Shown here one piece after another: positions 16,876 through 24,917 of a DNA stretch of 64,000 nucleotides; positions within the stretch are counted from its first letter, which is position 1; every line of letters begins with the position of its first letter. The stretch lies in assembly GCF_030063305.1 (NCBI RefSeq), contig NZ_JASISV010000002.1, positions 1,008,764-1,072,763 of the forward strand. Reading direction: 5' to 3'. The stretch comes from Salinibacterium sp. G-O1 (GTDB lineage Bacteria; Actinomycetota; Actinomycetes; Actinomycetales; Microbacteriaceae). A program made the position numbers and the translations under genes. The notes beneath the pieces were generated by a model. That model made no database searches. It saw nothing but the letters and a program-made list of their open reading frames with translations, and had not been told where the DNA came from.

Positions 16876-17433
16876 ATGACAGTGGCACAGAGACCCGATG
16901 TGACGGGCATCGTTTTGGCCGCTGGAGCGGGAACTCGCGCCGGTGTGCCCAAGGCGCTGCTGCGGCATCCCTCCGGTGAGCCGTGGCTGCAGATCGCCGC
17001 GCGGGTGCTTCGTGCCGGCGGGTGTTCCCGGGTCGTCGTGGTTCTCGGTGCCCGGGCGCAGGAGGCTCGATTGCTCGCGCCGAGCGACGCCGAGGTTGTG
17101 GTGGCACGGCGCTGGCAGCAGGGGATGTCTGAGTCGCTGCGTGCGGGGTTTGCCGCAGCCTCGGGAGACGCAGCCCTGGTGACGCTGGTCGACCTCCCCA
17201 CGCTCCCCGCATCAGTGGTGCGGCGCGTACTGGACGGCGCGGGCGGCCTGCGCCGGACGGTCGTTCACGGACAGCCGGCTCATCCCGTCTACTTCTCGGC
17301 AGGCCACTGGATGCCCGCAGCCAGCAGCCTCGAGGCAGACACCGGCGCACGGCGCTACCTGGCGGCGCATGATGTGACCGAGATCGAGTGCGGCGACCTG
17401 TGGGACGGCGTGGACTACGACCTGGGAAACTAA
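16876..17433 (+). CDS. MobA-like/MocA molybdenum cofactor nucleotidyltransferase
   Basis: A 185-residue nucleotidyltransferase of the MobA/MocA group. The GIVLAAGAGTRAGVPKALL motif near residues 11-29 binds the nucleotide, and LVDLPTLP near 98 supplies a metal-binding aspartate. MocA-type proteins attach CMP to molybdopterin for xanthine-dehydrogenase-type enzymes, which fits a purine island although no xanthine dehydrogenase is in the window. The ATG at 16876 lies 19 bases from the divergent uraD start. The stop codon overlaps that of the convergent allC gene. Confidence 0.8.
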   Translation: MTVAQRPDVTGIVLAAGAGTRAGVPKALLRHPSGEPWLQIAARVLRAGGCSRVVVVLGARAQEARLLAPSDAEVVVARRWQQGMSESLRAGFAAASGDAALVTLVDLPTLPASVVRRVLDGAGGLRRTVVHGQPAHPVYFSAGHWMPAASSLEADTGARRYLAAHDVTEIECGDLWDGVDYDLGN

Positions 17434-18662
17434 CCAGCCCTGGTTGCCAGAGTTCGCACCGCGGCCTCGAAGGCGGTCAGTGCAGCCGCGACATCCCGGG
17501 CCGTCACCGACTCGTCGGGATGATGACTCACCCCGCCCTTGCAGCGCAGGAACAGCATGGCGATCGGGGTCACCGCGACGATGGCGACACCGTCATGGCC
17601 TGCTCGACTCCACATAGCCATGGGCTCGTCGTCGCCGGTGGCCCGAATTCCGGCCTCGAAAGCCGAACGCAGGTCGAGGTCGCAGACGACGGCATCGGCA
17701 CGGTAGAACTCGTGCCGATGGAATTCCAGTCTGCGCCGGTCGGCGATCGCCCTTCCAGCTTCGTCGATGATCCTGAGCGCTTCGTCACGGTCATCGTCGA
17801 ACTCCGCGCGCAGGTCGAGGCTGAATTCGACCAGCCCGGGGATCACGTTCACGCCGCCGGGATGCACCTCGAGCTTGCCCACGGTGCCCACGACGCCACG
17901 TTCGCGTGACAACCGCTCGACCTCGACCACGAGTTCACTCGCACCCACCAGCGCGTCCTGGCGGCGTTCGAACGGTGTGCCGCCGGCATGACCGGCCTTG
18001 CCGACCATCCTCAGTTCCAGCCGCCTGGCAGCGGCAATGGATGTCACGACCCCGAGTTCGCGCCCCGCGTCCTCGAGGATCGGGCCCTGTTCGATGTGCA
18101 CCTCGAGATAGCCGATGAGCTCCTCGGGGCGGCGAAATGCGCCGGGGAGTCTCGCCGGATCCAGCCCGAAGTCCTGAAACGCCTCGAAGAGGGTGATGCC
18201 GTCGTCGTCGGTCAGGTTCCACCACTCGTCGTCCCAGGTGCCTGCGACCGCCCGGCTTCCGAGCAGCGCTGTGCCAAACCTGGTGCCCTCCTCATCGCTG
18301 AAGGCGACGAGTTCGAGGGCGAATGGCAGCGTGCCGGGCTCGATACGGGCGGCAACCGAGATGGCGAGCAGCACCCCGAGCATCCCGTCATAGCGGCCGG
18401 CGTCCGGCACCGTGTCGATGTGCGATCCGAGCAGCAGGGCGGGAAGGTCGGGCTCGCGGCCCTCCATCCGGCCGCACTGATTGCCGGCGGCGTCCTGCCA
18501 GGTCTTCAGACCGGCTTCAGACATCCACCCCGCAATGAGTTCGTTTGCGGCCGCATGTTGCGGGCTGAGGTGCACGCGCTTGAGAAAATCGGGTTCGCTC
18601 GACAGAGCTGCGAGTTCATCACAGCGGTCCAGGATCAGCCGGGCTGCGGCGTCAGTGACCAT
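17430..18662 (-). CDS. allC: Allantoate amidohydrolase (M20 family)
   Basis: A 410-residue binuclear metal hydrolase that converts allantoate to ureidoglycine, CO2 and ammonia. Metal ligands lie in GSHIDTVPDAGRYDG, FSDEEGTRFG and HIEQGP, and in the late SRAGHDG and GVSHHPDE segments. I use the ATG at 18662, inside the end of the upstream gene (11-base overlap), because it gives the usual family N-terminus; a GTG at 18689 would add nine residues. It follows the aminotransferase gene directly, matching consecutive steps of the pathway. Confidence 0.88.
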   Translation of the reverse strand: MVTDAAARLILDRCDELAALSSEPDFLKRVHLSPQHAAANELIAGWMSEAGLKTWQDAAGNQCGRMEGREPDLPALLLGSHIDTVPDAGRYDGMLGVLLAISVAARIEPGTLPFALELVAFSDEEGTRFGTALLGSRAVAGTWDDEWWNLTDDDGITLFEAFQDFGLDPARLPGAFRRPEELIGYLEVHIEQGPILEDAGRELGVVTSIAAARRLELRMVGKAGHAGGTPFERRQDALVGASELVVEVERLSRERGVVGTVGKLEVHPGGVNVIPGLVEFSLDLRAEFDDDRDEALRIIDEAGRAIADRRRLEFHRHEFYRADAVVCDLDLRSAFEAGIRATGDDEPMAMWSRAGHDGVAIVAVTPIAMLFLRCKGGVSHHPDESVTARDVAAALTAFEAAVRTLATRAG

Positions 18663-19869
18663 AGGAATCCAATGCTGCGCCCACTCCACTGCCTGCCGTG
18701 ACCGTCATTCCGCCGCGGCGCAGCATCTGCTCGAGCGCTGCCAACGTCGTCAGCACCGTGTCGCGGCGAGCGTTGTACCCCATGGTGCCGATGCGCCAGA
18801 CCTTGCCCGCGAGTGGGCCGAACGACGTGCCGATCTCGATTCCGTAGTCGGTGAGCATCGTCGAGCGTGCACCATCCGGGTCGATGCCGTCGGGCACGAA
18901 CACGCCGACCACGTTGTTCATGCGCACCGACTGGTCGCCAAAGAGTTTCAGGCCGAGACCGGTGAGCCCCGCCGCCATCGCGGAACCGTGAATCCTGTGC
19001 CGCTCGACCGCCTGGGGCATGCCCTCGATAACGAGCAGTCGCGCGCACTCACGTGCCGCGTACAGCATGCTGGTGGCCTCGGTGTGGTGGTTGAGACGCT
19101 TGGGGCCCCAGTAGTCGAGAATCTGGCTGAGATCGAAGTAGTTGCTGCGAATCGGATGCGCGCTGACGGCGTCCCCCTCGGAGCGGATGCCCGCCTCGAC
19201 ACTCTTGCGGCTGTTGATGACCTCGACTGCGCGGGCCGAGAGCGTAATGGGTGAACTTCCGGAAGGACCAGCGAGGCATTTCTGCAGGCCGGAGGTGACG
19301 GCATCCAGCCCCCAGCCGTCGGTCTCGAAGGTGTTACCGGCGAGCGAGGCCGTCACATCGCTGTAGAAGAGCACTCCGTGTTTCTCACAGATCGGGCCGA
19401 TCTCGTCAAGGGGCTGCACCAGGGTCGTCGAGGTGTCTCCGTGGACGATTCCGAGCAGCACGGGCTTGTGCTGCACGATGGCAGCCTCGATCTCCGCCGC
19501 CGTGAAGACGGTGCCCCACTCTCGCTCGATCACGCGAACGTCCGCCTGGCAGCGTTCGGCAATCTCGCGCAGGAGGTGTCCGAAGCGTCCAAAGACCGGG
19601 ATCAGCACAACATCGCCGGGCCGAATCAGGCTCACAAAGGCAGCTTCGATTCCGGCCCTCGATGTGCCATCCACGACGAGAGTGGCCTCATTCGTGGTGG
19701 AAAACACGTCGCGATACAGCGCCATGGTCTCGTTCATATACCCCGTCATGGCCGGGTCATACTGGCCAACCAACTGCGCAGACATCGCTCTCAACACCCG
19801 CGGATCTGCGTTGATCGGGCCCGGCCCCATCAGCAGACGAGGTGGCGGATTGATCGGCTCGAGTGACAT
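18652..19869 (-). CDS. pucG: Ureidoglycine-glyoxylate aminotransferase (class V, PucG-like)
   Basis: A 405-residue PLP enzyme of aminotransferase class V. The likely PLP lysine is K197 in TSGLQKCLAGPSG. The N-terminal PRLLMGPGPINADPRVL and the ENTF-like VTASLAGNTFETDGWG region match alanine-glyoxylate/ureidoglycine-glyoxylate aminotransferases. Next to allC, the best assignment is transamination of ureidoglycine with glyoxylate to give oxalurate and glycine. A serine- or alanine-glyoxylate role is the alternative. The start at 19869 has a nearby GGTGAT; an ATG at 19902 is also possible. Confidence 0.82.
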   Translation of the reverse strand: MSLEPINPPPRLLMGPGPINADPRVLRAMSAQLVGQYDPAMTGYMNETMALYRDVFSTTNEATLVVDGTSRAGIEAAFVSLIRPGDVVLIPVFGRFGHLLREIAERCQADVRVIEREWGTVFTAAEIEAAIVQHKPVLLGIVHGDTSTTLVQPLDEIGPICEKHGVLFYSDVTASLAGNTFETDGWGLDAVTSGLQKCLAGPSGSSPITLSARAVEVINSRKSVEAGIRSEGDAVSAHPIRSNYFDLSQILDYWGPKRLNHHTEATSMLYAARECARLLVIEGMPQAVERHRIHGSAMAAGLTGLGLKLFGDQSVRMNNVVGVFVPDGIDPDGARSTMLTDYGIEIGTSFGPLAGKVWRIGTMGYNARRDTVLTTLAALEQMLRRGGMTVTAGSGVGAALDSYGH

Positions 19870-19979
19870 ATCACCATGGTACGGAAATCGTGTCACGGGC
19901 ATGTTTCGGCGCAGCGGTGGATCCCGAGGCTGTCTCATGTTCATGCGTTCATATCGAATTCATAGAATTGTTACCTACG

Positions 19980-20666
19980 ATGAATTCAATGATCTTCAAT
20001 CTGAGTCGTCCGGCCAGCGAAAGCGTGGGCAGCGACACGCCCATGTCTGGCCGAGTTCGGCGCCGTCTTTCTGTGCTCGGACTGCGCACCCCGCGACTGT
20101 TGCGCGGTCCGCGGGTCGACTCTCCGCTCGACTCCCCGACCATTCGCACCGAACGCCTCGTCATTCGCCCGCACAGCCTCTCGGATGCCGACGCGTGGTA
20201 CCAGATCCAGTCTGATCCGGGCGTTATCCGCTTTCTCTCGTGGCCGCTGCGCGACCCCGCAGAGTCACTCCAGCATCTGAAAGACCGCACCAGTCACACG
20301 CGACTAGCTCAGGCAGACGACCTGCTTGCACTAGCGATCGAGCACGACGGTCAACTCGTCGGCGACCTGTCGGTGCACCTTCGCACCGTGCATCCCGATT
20401 TCCGGTCCGCCGAGATCGGCTGGATCCTTTCGTCGGCCCACGGCGGTTCCGGTCTTGCCTCCGAAGCCGTCCACGCCGTGATTGACATGCTGTTTACCCA
20501 GCTGGATGTGAAGTGGATGTTCGCCCTGGTTGACACGCGAAACGATAAGTCACTGGCGCTCGCGTCGCGACTCGGGTTCACCGAGGTGGTCCGCGACGGG
20601 GCAATCCTCACCATGATGCTGACGAAAGACACCGTCGCCGACGCGAAGCGCCACAACAACTCCTGA
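19980..20666 (+). CDS. GNAT N-acetyltransferase (RimJ/RimL-like)
   Basis: A 228-residue protein with a low-complexity N-terminal tail of about 50 residues and then a GNAT domain. The TERLVIRPHSLSDADAW segment is typical of the RimJ/RimL-type group, and acetyl-CoA binding is suggested by AHGGSGLASEAVHAV near residue 157. It likely acetylates an amine on a small molecule or protein N-terminus. It is divergent from the pucG/allC pair, and the 110-base gap is AT-richer than its surroundings with three GAATTC-like words. No link to purine breakdown can be shown. Confidence 0.82.
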   Translation: MNSMIFNLSRPASESVGSDTPMSGRVRRRLSVLGLRTPRLLRGPRVDSPLDSPTIRTERLVIRPHSLSDADAWYQIQSDPGVIRFLSWPLRDPAESLQHLKDRTSHTRLAQADDLLALAIEHDGQLVGDLSVHLRTVHPDFRSAEIGWILSSAHGGSGLASEAVHAVIDMLFTQLDVKWMFALVDTRNDKSLALASRLGFTEVVRDGAILTMMLTKDTVADAKRHNNS

Positions 20667-20672
20667 GCGCGC

Positions 20673-22193
20673 TCAGCCGGACGGCGTCAGGCCCTCCGCG
20701 ACGTCGATCAGCGCAAGGTCCCCGAAGCGCGGCCCGACGAGACACAGTCCAACCGGAGCATCGAGCAGCGAACCTGGCTGATGCACGCCCATCAACGGCA
20801 CGCTGAGGGCAGGCCGGCCGGTCAGCCCGGCGACGCAGGTCAGTCGCAAGGTCCCCTGGCGTGTGCGTTCGATGAGCTCGGCATCTGCATTCACCGACGG
20901 GGCGACGGATGAGGCCGACGGCAGCAGCAGCACCCGGTCACCAAGCGCAGCCTCAAGCCGCGTTCTGGCGGCACCCAACGCCTTGCGACCGGCGGATTCC
21001 TGCTCGGGCGTGATGGTGGACGCAAACGCGAAGCGCCCCGCGACGTCCTCGCCCAGCGCGCCGGGATGGGCCTCGATCCACGCCCCGTGGGTGCGCCAGG
21101 CCTCCGCCGCCTGCACTGTGCGGAACGTGAGGAAGAGCTCATCGATGTCGCCGAGGTCGACGTCCTCGGTCGACAGCCCGGCAACGAGCGCATCGAAGGC
21201 CGCAGCGACCGCCGGCTCCGCATACGCCGCGAGGGCGGGAGCGACCACAAACCGTTGCTCAACCGCGCGCTGCAGGGTCGTGTCGAGGGTCGACTCGGCG
21301 GCGGTGCGCATGGTTGCCGCGTTTCGCGTGAGCCACCCGACCGTGTCGAAGGTCGGCGCGAGCGCCACGAGGCGGTCCATGCTGACCGACCCATGGGTCG
21401 TTCGAAGACCCCACAGTCCCTGGTACGACGCCGGGACCCTGATCGACCCTGCGGTGTCCGTGCCGAGTCCGATCGACGCCTGCCCGGTGGCGACGGCCGA
21501 CGCGGGTCCGCTCGACGAGCCGCCGGGAACAGCCCCGAGCACGGCTGCGTTGGGCGGGGTGCCATAGTGCGGGTTGCGGCCTGCAATCGAGTACGCAAAC
21601 TCATCGGTCTGCGAAATTCCGGTGATGGACGCCCCCGCCGCGAGCAACGCAGCCACGGCGGGCGACGTTGCCGTCGCGATCTCGCTCTCCGCGAGATAGG
21701 TGGGGATGCCCGCCCCGACCGGAAAGCCCTCGACGTCGTACAGGTCTTTCACCGCCACTGTTTCACCGGAAAGCACCCCCGCGGCGATCCCGGCCACGAG
21801 CGGTGTGCCGACAGTTCGCCAGATCGACCTGTTCACGGCTGGCGCGGGGAGTGCCACGTGCGCGGCAGCGACCACCCACGATCCTTCTTCGAATCGCCAC
21901 AGCTGCGTCTGCTGGCCCCGACCGCCGGTGAGCGGCGCCGTGATCGCGATGACGAGCGCCGCGTCATCCGAGATATGGACGATTTCGACATGCAGGATGT
22001 TTCGTGCCGGGGCTCCCCCACGTCCCTGACGGAACTCCGAGATCGCGTCGTGCCCGATGAGAATGCCAGCGGCATCGCCGCGGATCGTGTCAGCGCCACG
22101 AGCGAACAGCTGGTCGAGAGCCCGAAGATCATTGCCCATCAGTGCCCGCTCGTACTGCCAGAACGCGAGAAGCAATTGGTCGTGATCAGGCAA
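20673..22193 (-). CDS. Fused AtzH-like domain and amidase-signature hydrolase
   Basis: A 506-residue two-domain protein. Residues 1-125 form an AtzH/HpxZ-like (SnoaL-type) domain with FRQGRGGAPARNI and the FEEGSWVVAAAHVAL ending. Residues about 127-506 form an amidase with the Ser-Ser-Lys triad visible as K149 (VAVKDLYD), S226 or neighbours in PGGSSSGP, and S250 in GTDTAGSIRVP. The start is the TTG at 22193, eight bases inside the upstream gene, with GGAAGG at six bases; no better start fits the AtzH domain. In Klebsiella hpx and in Pseudomonas atz systems these two parts are separate proteins. Beside pucG and allC, oxalurate or a related ureide is the likely substrate. Confidence 0.82.
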   Translation of the reverse strand: MPDHDQLLLAFWQYERALMGNDLRALDQLFARGADTIRGDAAGILIGHDAISEFRQGRGGAPARNILHVEIVHISDDAALVIAITAPLTGGRGQQTQLWRFEEGSWVVAAAHVALPAPAVNRSIWRTVGTPLVAGIAAGVLSGETVAVKDLYDVEGFPVGAGIPTYLAESEIATATSPAVAALLAAGASITGISQTDEFAYSIAGRNPHYGTPPNAAVLGAVPGGSSSGPASAVATGQASIGLGTDTAGSIRVPASYQGLWGLRTTHGSVSMDRLVALAPTFDTVGWLTRNAATMRTAAESTLDTTLQRAVEQRFVVAPALAAYAEPAVAAAFDALVAGLSTEDVDLGDIDELFLTFRTVQAAEAWRTHGAWIEAHPGALGEDVAGRFAFASTITPEQESAGRKALGAARTRLEAALGDRVLLLPSASSVAPSVNADAELIERTRQGTLRLTCVAGLTGRPALSVPLMGVHQPGSLLDAPVGLCLVGPRFGDLALIDVAEGLTPSG

Positions 22194-23262
22194 AATCGGC
22201 CTTCCGGATGCGGGCGTGCACTCCCTTGACGAGGTCGACCACCTGGGAGATGTTGAAATCGGTGGCGGCGCTGAGGTAGGCGTAGGCGTGGGCAGCATCC
22301 ATGCCGTAGCGGGCGCGGAGAAGGGCGATCGCCGCCCGCACGCAGTCCTGCATGGCAATGTCCAAATCTTCGTTCATGCCGGTGGGAATCAAGAATTCCT
22401 GTGTCTCGGCGAGCGGTCCGACGAGCTCACCGAACTCCGTCACGGCATCCTCGTGGGCGACCACCTCGAACCGAATGGTGGCGCGCAACGATGCCTCCAT
22501 CGCCGTCAGCGCGACCTCGCCGTCGCCCTGCGCGAAGTGCGGGTCACCGACGTAGGCGAGCGCGCCATCCACCTGCACCGGCAGATAGAGGGAGGCACCC
22601 ACCGTCAGCATGTTGATGTCGATGTTGCCGCCGTGGGCGCCGGGCGGCACCGAGTGCGGGCGCTCGTTCCCGGCGACGGCCACACCCATGATCCCGAGAA
22701 ACGGATGCAGTTCAAACCGCACATCGTGCGCGCCGCCGAACACCCTCGGCATCGTGCCATGGTCGCCGTCGACAGCCGCGAACACGCTGACCAGGTCGCC
22801 GGACTCGGGATATTCGCCGGGCAGGGCGCCGCGGCCATGGCGGTTCGAGATGATGCCGTACGGCACCCGCGGAAGAGTCTCGAGCACGGTCATCCTGAGC
22901 AGATCGCCCTGGCGCGCGCCGCTGACATGGATCGGGCCCGAGATGACGTGGGGGCCGCCGCCCGCGCGATCGTAGCCGGAGGCGGCGAGCCTGGCCGCAT
23001 CATCCAGAACGTCGGCAACGCCGAAGCCGCCGAAGAACGCGCGCGGATCGCGCCCCTGGTCCTCCATGATGCCTTCGTGGCTGATCGTGTCGATCGTGAC
23101 CTCGGTTCCCGAGTCGATCGTGAGCACGGCCGAATCGGCGGCGCAGGGCAGCCTCCCCCACAGCACATCTGCCGGGTCGGCAGGCAGGTAGGTGTCAGCG
23201 CGAATCGGCCCGAGGCCGGATTGCAGGGCATCCATGGTCACAACAGCCCCCATCGGTTCCAT
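22186..23262 (-). CDS. Acetamidase/formamidase family protein
   Basis: A 358-residue member of the FmdA/AmdA acetamidase-formamidase family, which release ammonia from small amides. Family segments include IMEDQGRDPRAFFG near residue 65, GGPHVISGPIHV, GGNIDINML near 213 and GDPHFAQGDGEV near 240. The start at 23262 would place the codon directly against the palindrome at 23263-23278 with no leader; ATGs at 23253 and 23235 are alternatives. Its stop overlaps the AtzH-amidase start, so the two are co-translated. It may handle the small amide left by the preceding enzyme. Confidence 0.85.
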   Translation of the reverse strand: MEPMGAVVTMDALQSGLGPIRADTYLPADPADVLWGRLPCAADSAVLTIDSGTEVTIDTISHEGIMEDQGRDPRAFFGGFGVADVLDDAARLAASGYDRAGGGPHVISGPIHVSGARQGDLLRMTVLETLPRVPYGIISNRHGRGALPGEYPESGDLVSVFAAVDGDHGTMPRVFGGAHDVRFELHPFLGIMGVAVAGNERPHSVPPGAHGGNIDINMLTVGASLYLPVQVDGALAYVGDPHFAQGDGEVALTAMEASLRATIRFEVVAHEDAVTEFGELVGPLAETQEFLIPTGMNEDLDIAMQDCVRAAIALLRARYGMDAAHAYAYLSAATDFNISQVVDLVKGVHARIRKADFA

Positions 23263-23278
23263 TAGTGTCTAAACACTA
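23263..23278. promoter_or_regulatory. 16-bp palindrome, TetR-like operator candidate
   Basis: TAGTGTCTAAACACTA is a 16-bp palindrome with one mismatched pair, centred between 23270 and 23271. It sits in the 52-base gap between the divergent acetamidase and DUF1275 genes, touching the annotated acetamidase ATG. TetR-family operators often look like this. No TetR gene lies in the window, so the cognate regulator is unknown. Confidence 0.5.
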
Positions 23279-23314
23279 GCGACAGTGGGGTCGCCCAGAC
23301 CCCAAGGAGAAATC

Positions 23315-24010
23315 GTGATCACTCGGATGCGCCGAAACCCGGCCGGCCTTCACCTCGCTCTCATGCTCGCACTGACGTTTTCGACGGGTGTGATCGACGC
23401 CGTCGGATACCTCGGCCTCGACCGCGTCTTCACCGGGAACATGACCGGAAACGTCGTCATCCTCGGAATGGCTCTGACCGGCGCCAACGATCTGCCCATC
23501 GTCGGCCCGATCATCGCGCTCGTGCTGTTCATGACCGGGGCCGCGGTGTCTGGTCGCACGCTTCGGCACGAATCCGCGGGCTGGCACAACCGGTCGACGG
23601 CGCTGTTCTCCGTCGTCGGGCTCGTGCTGGTGGCCGCCGCCGTGCCGATGCTCATCGATTCCGATCCCGCCGAACCGATCAAGCTTTCCGTTACCGGCGC
23701 GCTCGGCCTCGCGATGGGCCTGCAGGCTGGCGCCGCCAGGCACATCGGAGTGAAGGATGTCACCACCGTCGTCGTCACATCGACCATCGTCGGGCTCGCC
23801 TACGACTCTGTCTTCGCCGGACGGAGCAAGGGTCATCCGTGGCCGCGCCGCGTGCTCGCGATAGCGCTGATCGGCGTCGGAGCCGCCGTCGGTGCGCTCC
23901 TGCTGCAGGTCAGCATCTCTGCCGGCATCCTGGTCGCCGCGGGCATCACGCTTCTGGTCGCACTGGTCGGCCACCTCGGCCGCCCGGCTCCCGCGGCCGC
24001 CGCCGAGTAG
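23315..24010 (+). CDS. DUF1275 (YoaK-like) membrane protein
   Basis: A 231-residue protein with about six hydrophobic segments and the DUF1275 signature FSTGVIDAVGYLGLDRVFTGNMTGN near residues 23-47. The GTG at 23315 follows AAGGAG at a standard distance. Function of the family is not established; a small-molecule transporter is often suggested. It is divergent from the acetamidase and ends shortly before the first copy of the CTTCCGAAATGACGGA repeat. Confidence 0.85.
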   Translation: MITRMRRNPAGLHLALMLALTFSTGVIDAVGYLGLDRVFTGNMTGNVVILGMALTGANDLPIVGPIIALVLFMTGAAVSGRTLRHESAGWHNRSTALFSVVGLVLVAAAVPMLIDSDPAEPIKLSVTGALGLAMGLQAGAARHIGVKDVTTVVVTSTIVGLAYDSVFAGRSKGHPWPRRVLAIALIGVGAAVGALLLQVSISAGILVAAGITLLVALVGHLGRPAPAAAAE

Positions 24011-24090
24011 CCGCGGCCTCCCGGCCACCGCCCTCTCCCGATCTCCCCCGGCTTCCGCCCCTCCCCCTCCTCCTCCTCCGCGCTTCCCCC

Positions 24091-24180
24091 CTTCCGAAAT
24101 GACGGAGTTCGCACCCCTTGGCCCAGGCATCCACTGGGCTGGGTAGCCGCGGAATGGGCCAGGATCCGTCATTTCGGAAG
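24091..24180. repeat. 90-bp element with 16-bp perfect terminal inverted repeat, copy 1
   Basis: CTTCCGAAATGACGGA at 24091-24106 is repeated perfectly in inverse at 24165-24180. The interior is largely unlike that of the copies at 36408 and 54339, although the word GGCATCCACT recurs at 54361. The element lies between the convergent ends of the DUF1275 gene and modC. It could act as a two-way terminator, but the arms are far apart and have no T-run, so another role is possible. Confidence 0.85.
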
Positions 24181-24194
24181 GTGGGTGGGCGGCC

Positions 24195-24917
24195 CTAGTC
24201 GTCGGACCAGCTCGCGACCAGCCTGGAGACGTATGACGTCGCCGGCGCCTGGACCAGCTCGCGGACCGTCGCCCGCTGGGTCGCGCGCCCACGCTCGATG
24301 ACGACGACATCGTCGGCGAGCGCGACGACGTCGTCGAAGAGATGCGTGACGACGATCGTCGGTCCGCCCCAGTCGTGGATGAAGCGCCCGAGCTCGCCGC
24401 GCACCTCCTCGCGCACCTCGACGTCGAGTGCGGCGAGCGGCTCGTCGAGCAGCAGCAGTTCCGGATTGCTCGCCAGTGCGCGGCCGAGCGCCACACGCTG
24501 CGCCTGACCGCCCGAGAGCTGCGGAGGGCGGGTTGACGCGAGATCCGCGATGCCGAGCCGGTCGAGCCACTGCACAGACTGTGAGCGCGCGGCGGCGCGG
24601 GGTATGCCGGATGATCGTGGCCCAAAGGCGACGTTCTCGAGCACGCTCAGGTGCGGGAAGAGCAGGTAGTCCTGGAACACCACCCCGATGCGGCGGTGCT
24701 CGGTCTCGACGTGGGTGGACTCGTCGTCGAGCACGCGACCGTTTACCACGACTGACCCGGAGTCGAGGTCGATGGTTCCGGCGAGCAGGCCCAGCGCCGT
24801 CGACTTCCCGGCGCCGTTCGGCCCGAGCAGCGCCAGAGTGCGGCCGGCGGTGACCGCGAGGTCGAGGTCGAGGGTGAAGGCTCCGCGCGCGAGCCTGAGC
24901 GCTGCGGCGACGCTCAT
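24195..24917 (-). CDS. modC: Molybdate ABC importer ATP-binding protein, short form
   Basis: A 240-residue ATPase with Walker A GPNGAGKST near residue 34, VVFQDYLLFPHL, LSGGQAQRVALGRAL near 128 and LLLDEPLAALD. Usual ModC has a C-terminal TOBE (molybdate-binding) domain of about 100 residues; this one ends right after the ATPase domain. A separate small protein encoded three genes upstream in the operon carries a TOBE domain, so the sensing part is split off. The ATG overlaps the modB stop (ATGA). Confidence 0.88.
   Translation of the reverse strand: MSVAAALRLARGAFTLDLDLAVTAGRTLALLGPNGAGKSTALGLLAGTIDLDSGSVVVNGRVLDDESTHVETEHRRIGVVFQDYLLFPHLSVLENVAFGPRSSGIPRAAARSQSVQWLDRLGIADLASTRPPQLSGGQAQRVALGRALASNPELLLLDEPLAALDVEVREEVRGELGRFIHDWGGPTIVVTHLFDDVVALADDVVVIERGRATQRATVRELVQAPATSYVSRLVASWSDD

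Noticed and set aside
20673..22358. Start of the AtzH-amidase at 22358
   Set aside because: The 55 extra residues overlap the acetamidase coding region and are proline/serine-rich; the TTG at 22193 has GGAAGG at the right spacing.
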